Positions 33,675 to 45,692 are shown, numbered from the stretch's first letter. The stretch is 64,000 nt of DNA from Prosopocoilus inquinatus (GCA_036172665.1 CM069872.1:20935001-20999000); one strand, 5' to 3'. Program-made: numbers and translations. The notes: generated by a model not told the origin, from the sequence alone.

Positions 33675-34232
33675 CTGGGTATCTCGTAACGTACGGGGCA
33701 GACTGAAAGGGCAGCTTCAGGAGATCAAAATAAAGCTTTTTTCTTAATAAACTTTTGACCAAAACCCAATAAGAAGACAGTTACAGCAGTTTAACTTTCT
33801 TAATTTCTTCACCTATATCTGCACAATTAATAAAATTTATTTCATAAACTGCGACTTTATTGTTAAAATAACACTAAATTTATTAAAACCATCATTCACA
33901 AAATGTCTATGTCGACCTTCGATTTTCTAGTTTTGTTTTAAATAATCAGCGATTCTCAACAATAAGAAAAGTCGTTTTTGGGTATTCAAAGAAAAAATGA
34001 AATAGCCTTAACATTTCTTTTTAATAGTTGTTTCATGTAAAACACTGTTCAAGTAACTGTTAAACACTCGATATTTGAATTTAAAACGTAAGATGTTACT
34101 GCTTGCTTCTTAATTTCACTTTAATCTCTTGTAACATTTTAGTTGTTGATTTATTACCAAAAGTTTCTTAAAAAGATAGCTTGAATTTGTGCTCCTCCAG
34201 CTACCCTTTTAATCTCCTCTGTACGTTATGAA
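33675..34232. repeat. Long inverted-repeat (foldback/MITE) element
   Basis: The left arm from about 33688 (CGTAACGTACGGGGCAG, then AAAGGGCAGCTTCAGGAG, AAAGC, CTTAATAAACTTTTG) matches the reverse complement of the right arm ending near 34229 (CATAACGTACAGAGGAG, AAAAGGGTAGCTGGAGGAG, CTTAAGAAACTTTTGG). About 80 bp of imperfect inverted repeat frame an AT-rich core with no gene. Confidence 0.6.
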
Positions 34233-34370
34233 TAGAGCTGGGATTATATGCAAGCCAAAATGCAGAAAATATGCGCATATGTATGCAAGCTTTTTGGCTA
34301 AAATATGCTTCAATATATGCACGAATATGCAAAAAATTATACATGAATATGCATATATGCTTTATGAATT
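34233..34370. repeat. hAT-like end with GCATAT subterminal repeats
   Basis: Starts TAGAGCTGGGATTATATGC, similar in form to the termini of the two hAT copies (TAGAGAGCGGATTTATATGC). The next 130 bases carry many ATATGCA/GCATAT motifs in both orientations. The other end was not found, so it is a fragment or a truncated relative. Confidence 0.5.
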
Positions 34371-35238
34371 AAAAAAAAAACTTTACTAATGTAAGATTTT
34401 GAACAAACAAATGTTATCTCACTTAAGTCACAAAAAATGTTCGTGTCGCATTGGTTGTTGTGATTAGCGCGCAACCAATATTGCGAAGAAAGGGAATGTA
34501 CCCCGTCATGCTCCCCTACCACGCCAACTCCTGATTTAGACCATTATTATTTTTTTAATTATTTCGAGGTTATCAAATTCGATAAACTTAAATTCTAAAA
34601 ACTGATTCAAAAAAGTTGTAAAATTAACAAATTTACTAAGGTACGTATAACAAGGCAGAGCGGTTCTTACCCGAGTACCCGGCATTGTTGACGTCACAGA
34701 GGGACACAACGTGATACCAGCGGTGAGCTTTAAAGTAGGAGAGGGTCGTGGAAAAATAAAGGGATCCACAAAAGTGGTATGTTTAAAAATCGATTACTGG
34801 TAGGCGTAGAAATATTTAATTGGTCTTTTAAAACCCATTTTTGTCATTTTAAAGCAAAGTTATACAGTCTTAAAGTTAAACATTTAAATTAAATTACGTA
34901 CTGTTTTTCAGTAATTTGTAATCAGAGAAACAGGACAAACAAATTTACTGATTTGAACGAGTCTGTAGGTCCAAAAATAAGAAAGTCAATAATGGTGTCG
35001 TCTTGCTTTGAAACAGATCGTATATGACTGCAAACCAGGGTCGGATAAGGAGACAGGCGACTGCCCGGGGTGCCAATTTTGAAGGGTGCCGAATTAGAAT
35101 ATTTTTTATGAATAATATTTTCAGAAATTATAATTGATATTGATTATTTCTATAATGAAACAGTGAATTTATATTCACGTTTCAATTTTTGCCCAAACAT
35201 GTTAAACTTCGTGAGTATTCGTTTTTGTTCGTCTGTAA
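34371..35238. other. No gene seen
   Basis: AT-rich sequence with a GC-richer patch at 34640-34760 and a short CCCGGGGTGCC patch near 35060. No open frame with similarity and no clear repeat. Confidence 0.35.
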
Positions 35239-36577
35239 CAGTGTTGCCAACTCTTTCGACTAAAATAACCCGCAAAATCAGTAATATTTCCCCTTTACCC
35301 CCACATGCAAAGACAAAGTTCCCCACGTTTATCCCATAAAATCAAAGCAAGTTATTTAATTTAGAAAATTAAAAAATATATATTCTCGGATCTTCCTTAA
35401 TTAAACACAAACGAAGTAAAATAAATATATTTCTTAACAAAGAACGGTTTTATTTTTTAACAAAAATAAAAGTTTTATTTCTTAACAACCATCAAAGTTC
35501 TATTTCTTATCTAAAATCAAAGTTTTATTTCTAACAGAAACAAAGTTAATAAAGGAAATTTAATTATTATGAGTATATATGTAAAACAATGGAAATTTAA
35601 TTCTTAAAAGTATATACATTTTTGGTCGTCAGTAATTGAAAATGTCTCTTGTTTGGTTTAAAATCATTGCAGGTTTTATTACTGTTTTGCAGAGAACTGC
35701 GTATAACACATCTGTACCTATCCTATTACGTTTTTTTATTCTTTACATCTGTTACTATCGAGAAGATTCTCTCTGTTGCAGCATTAGAATGCGGCAATTA
35801 TAAAACTCATTTAGCTAATATACCTATGTTTTTAAAAGGACCAGCATTATCTAATGATTTCATGTTATATATTCTACGCCACATTTCAGAAATACTAAGT
35901 TTTTTCAAATCATCAATAGATTTGTTATCCAGAGATACTAACAAATTACTCCATTCTATCTCAACTTCTTCAACACGAATGCAACCTTTGCCGTGCAATG
36001 CTAAATTAAATATTGTCGCATCACGACTAGACTGTGTTAACGCTACATCAGGATTTATAAACATCATTTCCTTTAACAAAACGTCACATATAGGGAATCG
36101 CTTTTGGACTTCAAATAATAATAATAATAATAATAAAGTGTCTTTATTTTCTCTGACTGGCATAACAAAATAATTGACAAATTCAGTTATAAGAGAAAAT
36201 TATAGGCGGAGTTCAGAAGGGTAATACATAGTATATCCATACGCTCTTCCACTCAACCTACTATTGATTAGGAATAATTACGGTGCGGTAATGAGTACAA
36301 AAAATCAAAGATTAGGTTATTTGAGACAAAGAAATTACAATAATAAATAAACCAGAAGTAAACAATTTGAATGAAATGTAAATTAGAAAAAAAAAATTAT
36401 ATGTCTACATATGTATATAAAATATATTTCCATCTGAACAACATTCTATATATATAAGGGATAATGATGTATTTAAGTAATAAAAGTATTACGAGTATAA
36501 CGCACTTAAAAGTGATCATTTGCATAGGGTTTTAAAAATTACTGAACGAAATCGTGCATCAGATAATTCTTTTACTT

Positions 36578-39281
36578 TCAGTGGAATGGAGTTATACAAT
36601 GACGTAATGCAATAGCTAAATGAGCGCTCAAACAATGCTGTTTTGTGTGTATCGGGGGGGTTAACAATCCTTTGTTTCTGATATTCAAGTGATGCATATC
36701 AGTTCTGAATGAGATTTTTTCGTATAAATACTTTAGACAATTGTTTTTAATTATTTTATGAAATAGGCAGAAGGAATGCAAAGTGCGCCGATCAGACATA
36801 TTTAACCAATTAACCTGAGAAAGTTTGTGTGAAATTCTTTCTCTTCTTCGTATATTAAAGATAAATCGCAAGCAGGAGTTTTGGACTACCTGAATTCTCC
36901 TTTTCATGTCACTGTCTAAACATGGGCCATACACAGAATCAGCAAAATTGAAGTGTGATAGAACTAGCGAGTCACAAAGAAGAGTTTTAGTTTTTCTATT
37001 TAGGAATGATCTATTGGAATAAATTATCCTCAGTGCAGCAAAAGCTCTATTTATACAATTAAGTACATGTCCTCTAAAACGTAAAATAGTGTCCAATAAA
37101 AGTCCCAAATTTTTTGCTTCATTTACAAACGAAAGAGCGGTATTATCAACTAAAATATTGAGTCCGTCGATGGTGCCTTTACTGCTAAATAACATACAAG
37201 TAGATTTGAGGGGATTTATAGTTAAGGAATGATCATGCGAAGCTTTTACTAAAGAGCATAAATCTTCATTAATCAGATTACAAGCAGTTGCACGATTTGC
37301 AAAGTTAAAAGAATAGTAAAGCTGCGTATCATCAGCGTACATGTCAAAAAGGCAATTTTTTATATACGTCTCAAAATTACTTGTGTATAAAGTGAATAAA
37401 ATCGGGCCAAGTATGGAGCCTTGTGGAACACCATGCAGTACCGGAATGTTTTGAGATACTGTGTTATCTACAATCACTTTCTGATGGCGTCCTGTAAGAT
37501 AACTTTCAATCAAGGCACATGCATCCGCTGAAGAATTGCGATCAAAGTTTGGTGGTTAAGACAATCAAACGCTTTGCTATAATCCAGTAAGACTAAAATA
37601 GTTTCAAGTCCATTGTCAGCTGCCCTTAGTAGATCATCAGTTATGTTAAGCATGGCTGTTGTGCAACTATGAGAGGGCCTGAAACCGGATTGTGTGGGTG
37701 GAAGAATGTTATTGAGGTGAATATGTTCACGAAGTTGCAGTTCTAGGATTTTTTCCATAATTTTGGACAAGGTAGGTAAGATACTGATGGGACGCATGTG
37801 TTTCATATCACTAGGGTTGGGAATTTTTGCTATTGGCAGAATAATAGCTTGTTTCCACGCAGAGGGAAATACGTTACGTTCCAAGCAAAAATTGATTATA
37901 TGTGTGATGAATGGCAGAATATGAGGACAACACATTTTTAACATAACGATATTAATCCTGTCTGAGCCAAAACTTTTGGATTTTATATTATAAATAATTT
38001 TGTAAACTAAATGAGTGTCTACAAACTGAAATTGAAAGTTATTGTTTATATTATTTTTTGTATTATTAGAATAAAATGTTATGACCTCAGTATTGTTAGC
38101 AGTTGTGTTATTTATAGAACTGTTATTCAAAAAAAAAACTTATTAATTTGATCGGGATCATTCAAGTTACGTGGAAGATTCTTCTTAGGCTTATGTAGTA
38201 AATTTAAGTGTTTCAATTCTTTCCAGAATGTTGCTGAGTGTGATGTGCGCAGTTTTTGTTCAAAATAGGCTTTCTTTTCGTTGCGTATTGCAGTAGCTGT
38301 GAGGTTGCGTAATGTTTTATAATATTCCCAATGTTCCGGTAGTTTGGTGAGTTTGAATCTGGAGAATGCATTATCTCTTAGTTTCATCATTATCTTTAGG
38401 TTCTCCGTCAGCCAAGGAGCAATAGGTTTAGTGAAACGAGCTGTTTTATATGGAGCGTGATAATCAAATAAGTTAACTATACATTGACTTAGAAATTCAA
38501 CTTTTTGACTGATATCGGAGATGTAAAGTAAAAAATGTAAAGGCATTGATATCAGGTCGAGGGACAATCTGTCAAAATCAAAGTTATTAAAATCGCGGTA
38601 AGTTCTATACCTACATGTTTGTTCGTATTTTTCAATCGAGATGTTACAAGTAATTAAATCATGATCAGAGATGTTTATTCCCAAAGAAGCGAAGCTTGTA
38701 ACTATGTCAACATTTGAAGTGATAATTAGATCAATCAGAGACAAGCTTGTAAGTGTACATCGTGTAGGATTATCAATTATTTGAGATAAATCGAAATTTT
38801 CCAAAGTCGCCATCAAGCTAACCGTAGCTGGTTCATCAGTTTTTAGATCATTTATATTAAAATCACCGACACAGAATAATTCATCAGATGTGGGAATAAC
38901 CTGTGATAAAGTGACCTCAAGACTCTCTAAAAAATATTTATAGCCTAATGTTGGTGTCTTATAAACTACACCAAACGCGACTTTTTTGTGAGGGAAAGTG
39001 AGTAGTATCCAAAGTTGCTCAATGTTTGCCTCGGTCGGAATCACTGAGTATCTTAAAGAATCCCTAATATAAAATGCTACCCCTCCTCCACGGCTGAGGC
39101 GATCTTGTCTTTCTAAAGTATAATTATCAATCGCCACAGCATTTGAGCTGATTACTGGCGATAACCAGGTCTCACTAATACCAATAATATCGTAATTATA
39201 TGTAAGAACGTGATGCTTGAAGTTATCAAATTTAGGAAGCAAAGACCGTACATTTAAGTGCGCTAAACTCAAATCAGCCAT
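36578..39281 (-). pseudogene. CR1-like LINE ORF2: endonuclease and reverse transcriptase, two frameshifts
   Basis: Segment 1 (39281-38127): AP endonuclease with LAHLNVRSLLPKFDNFKHH, IIGISETWLSP, CVGDFNINDL, NISDHDLITCNI. It ends in a T-run of ten, where the frame is lost (INKFFF then stop). Segment 2 (38130-37510): RT with MRPISILPTLSKIMEKIL, TQSGFRPSHSCTTAML, LVLLDYSKAFDCLNH (first catalytic Asp). A second frame slip lies near 37512. Segment 3 (37513-36578): ESYLTGRHQKV, VPQGSILGPILFTLYT, DMYADDTQLYYS (YADD catalytic pair), and the thumb. The protein would be about 900 residues. Only two indels separate it from an open ORF2. Confidence 0.85.
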
Positions 39282-39657
39282 ACTAATGAATTGTTGCTAA
39301 TACAGTAACAAAAAAAATTGAATAAAATGTTGTTCATGATTATAAGAATTTAAGATAATAATCAAAGTTGGTTTACTTGCGGTATAACTAAGTAAGAAGT
39401 AATTAGAAATAAGACACTGTTGCAACTTAGAGTATACTAAATGGTAGATATAAAGAAAAATTTTCTGTTCTAGTGAGATGGATAGATTATATAAAAAGAA
39501 ACAATTTCTCTGTCTAAACCAATTGGTTACTAGCGTAAATATTTCAAATAAAAAACTCGAATATTATGAAAAGAAAAAGAAAATGAAATAAATAAAAAAA
39601 AGAAAATTAGGAAATATATTTGCGCAAATTATAGAGAGGATAATGAATAGTACTGGT

Positions 39658-40380
39658 TTACTCGTGTGTGTTTTTGTTATTGTAGTGCGCTCCGTCTCCA
39701 TCCGTGTGTCCCTTCTTGACAATTTTTTCCAGGGTTTCAGATGTTATCGTTAAGCGTTGATCGCCGTCGAGCTTGATGCGTATTCTCCCGTCGAAGGTCC
39801 AGACGTTAGACTTTCCAAATTTTTTCTTAGCGGCATTCAATATTTTCATTCGTTCTTTCGTTAGATCTTCGACTATGAAAGTGTTAGTTCCTTTTAGTAA
39901 ATTTCTGCGTTGTAATACTTTTTGTTTAATTCCATAATTAGTAAATTTTAATACGATTGGCCTGGGTTTTTTGTTTCTGCTGGTGTTGTCCATGTACGGT
40001 CCAAGTCGGTGAATGCAATCAATATCGTTTGTAGTTAGGTCAATGTTCATTTTAATAAACATACCATTTGTAACGGCAATCAAATCTTCAGACTGACTTT
40101 CCTTAATTCCCAATATTCTTACCGTATTTCGGCGAGAGTATTGCTCAAGTGCATCAAATTTCTCTGTAAGCAGCCGATTTTCTTCCCTTAGTTTATGTAA
40201 TTCACTGTCATAGGTGTTAAACACTACTTCAAATTTAGTGCGTAACTGTCCGAATAGGGAGTCGCTAAGATTGCTAAGAACTGTTTGGCCTTTTAACAAA
40301 GACGTTAATGTTTCCCGCATAACATCGCGGATTTCAGCCATCTCCCCACGTGTGAACCCCATTTTCAAAGTTTTCAGCAT
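39658..40380 (-). CDS. CR1-like LINE ORF1 protein, intact frame
   Basis: 240 residues. The N-terminal two-thirds contains a heptad-rich coiled coil (YDSELHKLREENRLLTEKFD) leading into LEQYSRRNTVRILGIKES, then DCIHRLGPY and PRPIVLKFTNYGIKQKVL of the RRM-like domain. The C-terminal domain has RMKILNAAKKKFGKSNVWT and GRIRIKLDGDQ. This is the nucleic-acid chaperone (L1-type ORF1) organisation. The frame is uninterrupted, unlike ORF2 376 bases downstream. The nested hAT sits about 80 bases upstream of its start, so it separates ORF1 from the LINE promoter. Confidence 0.8.
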   Translation of the reverse strand: MLKTLKMGFTRGEMAEIRDVMRETLTSLLKGQTVLSNLSDSLFGQLRTKFEVVFNTYDSELHKLREENRLLTEKFDALEQYSRRNTVRILGIKESQSEDLIAVTNGMFIKMNIDLTTNDIDCIHRLGPYMDNTSRNKKPRPIVLKFTNYGIKQKVLQRRNLLKGTNTFIVEDLTKERMKILNAAKKKFGKSNVWTFDGRIRIKLDGDQRLTITSETLEKIVKKGHTDGDGAHYNNKNTHE

Positions 40381-40461
40381 TACTCTATAAAAGTTTATTT
40401 TGTTTGTAACTGCTTTTTAGAGATTTACACTTTATGAATGTATTAAACGTTGATTGATCAC

Positions 40462-42721
40462 TAAAGAGCGGATTCTATGCTAAATGCATATTGCATGCAT
40501 ATTTTGCATATTTGAGCATTTTGTTCAATTTTCGCATATTTCTTAAAAACGTTCATATATATGCATATTTGAAAGAATTTGTGTCGAAGTGAGTAAATTT
40601 TTTCCTGAATTCTTAATTCGTCAGAACATGTTGTTGCATTAATTAGGGTCTAGTTTGCACCCTTCTTGGGCTTAAGCAGGCAGAATTTTCCAAGTAGTGA
40701 ATTAGGGATTTCCAAGTACTTTCTTAACGATGCGGTGGGGCGTTCATGTTTGCAATATTGTTTCATCACTTCTTCACGGATTATTAGTTGGTTATTGCTG
40801 CGAACGTTTAGTTCTTCCGTAAAAGTATTTTTGTTTGTGAGAAGTGCAATATGCCGAAAGACAATTCGAGCCTGCTTAATTCCTGGATCAGAAGCTATCC
40901 CGAGCTTGCTTACACCAATGGAAGCGCATTCTGTAAAGCCTGTAGTAAAATGGTAAGTTTTAAGTTTCTTTTCTTCCTCCTTAGGTAAATATTTGCTTGG
41001 TTCTTGAATATTGAAAGTTCAGACAGTTTAAAAAAATTCAAGTTCTTGTTGTATATACCAACCCAACGAAAATTTTCGGTCACACAACATGTCGGGACAG
41101 AACTACACAAGTCAAAATGCAAGAAGATGAATGAATCGAAAACATTTCAATTACCCTTAGACAGTGGACTGTCGTTGATGACTTCATCTAATGAACAACA
41201 AGAATTTAATGCTGATTTATGCGAGGCGATGATTTGTGCAAACATACCTTTGAAAAAACTGCAAAATTTTATTTTTAAAAGTTTTTTGGAAAAATATACC
41301 AAGAAAAATGTTCCCGATGAAAGTACGTTAAGAAAAAATTACGTGCCTCGCATCTACAACGATACTCTAAAAGAAGTCAAGAAAATCGTAGAAAATCAAT
41401 ATATTTATTTTATTGTGGATGAAACTACTGATTCTTGTGGGCGTTACATTGTAAATTTGTTAATAGGGTCTTTGCGGGAAGATAAACCTAGTGAATCTTA
41501 TTTAATAGCCTGTACACAGTTAGACAAAACTAATCATTTAAGTATTTTAAGATCTGTTAATGAATGTTTTATGAAATTTTTCTCACCTAATGTAGTTCCT
41601 ACTGAAAAAATTTTACTTATGGTATCAGATGCTGCCCCTTACATGGTTAAAGCCGGGCAGCAATTTAAAACAATTTATAAAAATTTAGTTCACGTGAGTT
41701 GTTTAGCTCATGGATGTAACAGAGTAGCTGAACATATTAGATGTGAATTTTCTGATGTAAATCTACTAATTAGTACCATTAAAAAAATATTTGTCAAAAG
41801 TCCCCTACGAGTTCAGTTGTACAGGGAAAAATTGCCGAATGTACCTTTACCTCCCGAACCAGTGTTGACTAGGTGGGGAACTTGGTTGGAAGCGGCAATG
41901 TTTTATGCCGAACATTTTGTAGCAATTAAGGAATTGGTTGTAGAGTTTAATGCCCAAGATAGTGCTGCTATTGCAAAGGCACAAAATATTGTAACAAAAA
42001 CTTCATTGGCAAATCAACTGAACTTCATCAAAATGCATTACAGTTTTGTAATACAAACTATAAACAATTTAGAAAAACCGAAAATGTCTTTAATAGAATC
42101 CGTTAAAATTGTTAAAGAATTTAAAGAGAATATTTCAAAAGTTCCAGGTAAAATCGGCAGTTCAGTAAATAAAAAATGTTTATCCGTTTTAGATAAAAAT
42201 AGCGGCTTCAAAACCCTTGAGGAAATTTACGAAATTTTGAATGGAAACTTTGAAATTGACTTAAGTGTAGAATTTTCAGCTATGAGTCACTTTAAATATG
42301 CCCCAATTACCTCCGTGGATGTTGAAAGGAGTTTTTCAATTTATAAAAATATTTTGTCAGATAAAAGGCAAAATTTCCTGGTAGAGAACTTGGAAAACCA
42401 CATTGTTGTAAATTATAATCGAAGATTTTTTTAGTCGTTATAATATTTACTTAATAATGTACATACATAATATACATAGTTCCTTCATATAAGCGTTTAC
42501 AAATAAATGTAAATAAATTGTATAAAATATAATGTTTTTTATTTGAATAAGAATGTCCATAAAACACAGTAGACCAGTTATTGCATTATTTGAAGTGTTC
42601 GGCCTATCTTGCACATATTTCGCCATTTTTAGTGCATATATATGTGCATATTTCATCATTTTTTAGTGCATATATATGCGTATATTTCATCAAAATTACT
42701 CGCATATAAATCCGCTCTCTA
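40462..42721 (+). mobile_element. hAT element, copy 2 (intact)
   Basis: 2260 bp with the same termini as copy 1 (TAAAGAGCGGATTC and the reverse complement of AATCCGCTCTCTA) and an exact 8 bp duplication TTGATCAC (40454-40461 and 42722-42729). The target resembles that of copy 1 (TTGATAAC). GCATAT motifs cluster within 120 bases of each end. Inserted in the 5'UTR of the CR1-like LINE. Confidence 0.92.
40851..42434 (+). CDS. hAT transposase, CGGBP1/ZBED-like, intact two-exon gene
   Basis: Exon 1 40851-40952 (MPKDNSSLLNSWIRSYPELA, then FCKACSKM), intron 40953-41042 (gtaagt to ttcaag), exon 2 41043-42434. The join keeps the frame and completes a BED-type zinc finger (FCKAC before the intron, HVGTELHKSKC after it). 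Predicted length 497 residues. Catalytic core: FIVDETTDSCGR (first Asp), [15 protein letters not shown] (second Asp), [24 protein letters not shown], and the C-terminal [18 protein letters not shown] with the Glu and dimerisation part. The intron is inferred from sites and domain continuity. An alternative is a 476-residue start inside the intron at 41004, which lacks the first CxxC. Confidence 0.85.
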
Positions 42722-45332
42722 TTGATCACAAATTTACAGTTTATGACCAGCGAAAACACGAAATCAATGGAGCAGCCTACACGCGCACACACTACTCAGT
42801 ACCCGCCATCAACTCAATTGTGACCGTAATATAGAAGTTTAAGCAATTTATTCTAATACCATGTGCAGTTTCTGGAGGAATAGAAGCAATTAACTTTTCA
42901 CTTTCATTACCTAAATATACCCTCTCTAAAGGAAGATAATACACTGGATTTTTTTATGTTAATAGTACCTAAGTTCTGTTCAAGAACAATTTCAAGGTTC
43001 ATAAAATTAGGACATAACTGTTTTAATATTATTACAGACTTTGAATACAACATATGTGTTACAGTTGAGTGTGACTGAAACAATGCATTAAGTGAATTAA
43101 AAAAGTTTAGAGAATATTTTAAGAAATGAAGATAAACCTTATTGCAAGTATTTTTTAGCTGATTTAAAATAGTCTCGGCACTTAACAGTTTATCCTCGAC
43201 AGCCGCCAATTGAAAATAATGTTCCAAAACACTATAATTCTCCAGAATGCGGACCACACACTGATGTCTCGACAACCATCGTGTTATGGCCAATTTCAGC
43301 ATTTTCTTCTTCTCTAAATTAAAATATTCCTGCGTTTCTTGAAGTATGGCACATCTTTTGGCACTTCCTGAAATATATGTGTAAACAGACCTGTGGAAAA
43401 TACTTCAGTAATGTCTAACATATATATCTGTATTGAAAATATACCTAATTAACTCTTCAGGTGTTCTTGGCAACTCTTTACAAGCTTCACTGGCTACTAT
43501 TGCCGCTGAGTGACAAATGCATAGAAATAGTATCACATTTGGAACATCACTCTTTAAATGAGTATAAAATGAATTTCGAATTCCAGTCATTAGGTTGTAT
43601 CCATCTGATGCCTTGCCAATTATGTTGGCCAGAGGAATACCATAGGAAACCAAAACGTATTTAAATTCTGCGTATAATTTTTCAGCTGTACCCTCTGTGG
43701 CATTTACTTTAATTAGTTCTAAAAGTTTGGTAACAACATGCCCCTCTTTTTCATACTTCACTAAAATGCATACATTTTTGTGATCACTAATATCTGTGCT
43801 TTCGTCTACTAAAATGGAAAATTTTTGTGTTTTTCAAATCACATACAGTCTGTTCTATTTCTGCTTTTGCAAGAACATTTTATATAATTTGAGTACAGTT
43901 TGTTCGCCTCGAACAAATGTCTTTAGCTATTTTCGAGTGAATAAAAACTTCTTGTAATAAGGGTATTAAATGATCAACAGTTTGGATGGCAACATTATGT
44001 TCGCCAAAAAAAATGCAAAGTTTCAATTCTGCAGTTTTCACAAGTTGTTGATGAGAATCTTCTTTTGTAATCTGTAATACAGAATCAATTGGTCGTTGAC
44101 ACTGCAAAGTTTTTAATTTCTTGATACGTCCGATACTTTCTGCATGTTTGAATAACTCACTTTTTCCAGCACACATAATTTTATCACAAACTTTACATCT
44201 GAAAATTAATTCAGTTAAAGTAAAACGCGTACGAATATTGAAATGATAAATGTTAACTTACTTGACTTTCGTGTTATCACCGGCAACTTTTTTGACGAAT
44301 ACTTTTAGAGTGGGATCCTCCAACCATGATTCTTGAAAAAGTTTCAGTTTTTTTTTTATTGGACTTTTTCCTCTTATTTCTTTTAAAATTGCTGCTACTA
44401 CTAGAATCTGACGAACTTGTATTACGTGAGACTGGGCATCAAATTGTATTAGAGCTTTCACCGTTCATGTTTATTTTAATATTACCCACAAATAACACAC
44501 TACTTTCCTTTCAACACTAATAAACAAATAAATAGGACCAGACTGTTTTTTGCACACAAGACTTGCACATGCGGAAAAAGAAATCGCAGTAACGTTAAAC
44601 TGGTAAACGTGTAACGCATAACCGTGGCCGTAACTTGACCAAAGCAACTTCACGTTTTCAAATTTGTTAAGATACCAACCGAAAGAAACCAAAAAAACTT
44701 TCCGCAAATGTTTGTTAAACTCTTTCTTTCGTTTTACATATCAAAAGGTTAAAAATTAATTCCTATTATTTCCACTAATTCTCCCCATAAATTTACATAT
44801 TTCTACTTCTCTCCACCTTTTCCCCATTTGTTGCTTTCTTAGATTATTTTCCTGGGAATTTCCCCACGAGTTGGCAACACTGGTCGTACAAAAACTACGG
44901 ACGGACGTCGCTGCAAGTGCGCATGAACGTGAACATGTGAGGTTATGGTAAATATACATAGATGGCATATGCGTACATATATGACATGGATGAGGCCTCA
45001 ATAACCCTTTCCAGCCCAAATTATTTTGTTTCAGAAAAAGTGCTTCTACTTTTTTTCCTGTTTTGCAAATTAAAAACAAATGATAACAAACGTTAATTTT
45101 GAGAACAAAATAGTAATCTATAGCAACAATTTCAACAAATAATTCCAAATGGAATCATTGTATCTAACATGAAAATTGTGAACAGTGTTGCCAGAGGTGG
45201 TGATTTATCACCAGATCTGGAGATTTTTGTTATTCGTTAATTAGCTGGTGATTATTTTTAAAAACTCGGGATTGTCTGGTGCCTTTTCATAAAATATAAA
45301 TAAGAAGAAATGTTAATTAAAATAATTTTAAT

Positions 45333-45453
45333 AGCGTTTTTCGCTGGCTGCACCAGTGTGCACTGAGTGTATCTCTATCTCGTTTTATTACATAAAGCTG
45401 AACCGAGACGGAGATACACTCAGTGCGCACTGGTGCCGCCACTGCAAAACGCT
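45333..45453. repeat. Near-perfect hairpin MITE
   Basis: AGCGTTTTTCGC and the following CACCAGTGTGCACTGAGTG and TATCTC pair with GAGATACACTCAGTGCGCAC, TGGTG and GCAAAACGCT. The 121 bp palindrome has about 50 bp arms and is flanked by TA on each side. Confidence 0.7.
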
Positions 45454-45692
45454 ATAAGTGTCAATGATAAAAGTTGAGATGTATCTTTTTGCGATATTTA
45501 ATATCGAGCAACCGTTAACAGTGTCAATCGTCACTGTCTTCCCGCCAATTTAAAAATATTTGCAAGAAAGTATTTCTTCTTCGTAAACTGTAAACTCTTT
45601 TGTACAAATTCATATATTTTTAGTTGTGGCAGAATTAGAAAATTTAAACGACAGACGACATTTTACAATCGAAAGCAAAAAAGTACTCCTAG

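Larger units (their letters stand above)
36114..42812 (-). mobile_element. CR1-like non-LTR retrotransposon with nested hAT
   Basis: Runs on the minus strand: 5' end near 42812, 5'UTR split by a hAT (40462-42721), ORF1 40380-39658, ORF2 39281-36578, 3'UTR ending in an AAT/ATT trinucleotide tail at 36114-36140. The flanking hAT coding sequence is continuous across it (NFYITV then EVQKRFPI), and TTGAG/TTGAAG at the two borders is compatible with a short target duplication. Without the nested hAT it is about 4.4 kb, close to full length. Confidence 0.8.
35690..44463 (-). pseudogene. hAT transposase (KIAA1586-like), split by a LINE
   Basis: N-terminal part 44463-43880: ESWLEDPTLKVFVKKVAGD, CKVCDKIMCAGKSELFKHAES (BED/TTF-like zinc finger, with an intron-like gap at 44180-44258). 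Core: VDESTDISDHKN (first Asp), NIIGKASDGYNLMTGIRNSF (second Asp), ILFLCICHSAAIVASEACKE (CxxH site), TRWLSRHQCVVRILENY. Up to the LINE: IPPETAHGIRINCLNFYITV. After the LINE: EVQKRFPICDVLL continues at 36120 on the minus strand, and LPHSNAATERIFSIVTDVKN (catalytic Glu region) lies near 35740. Several frameshifts exist besides the LINE. Dead copy of a widespread insect hAT family. Confidence 0.75.
35239..44882 (-). mobile_element. hAT element (KIAA1586/ZMYM-like family) carrying nested insertions
   Basis: CAGTGTTGCCAACTC at 35239 is mirrored exactly by GAGTTGGCAACACTG ending at 44882. The flanking 8-mers (GTCTGTAA and GTCGTACA) agree only in part, so the boundaries are less certain than for the other hATs. 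Inside, the minus-strand transposase runs from about 44463 to 42842 and from 36165 to 35690, interrupted by a LINE (36114 to about 42812), which itself holds a second hAT (40462-42721). Confidence 0.65.

Noticed and set aside
35649..36173. 174-codon plus-strand frame
   Set aside because: Antisense to the hAT transposase C-terminus, which has the recognisable motifs.
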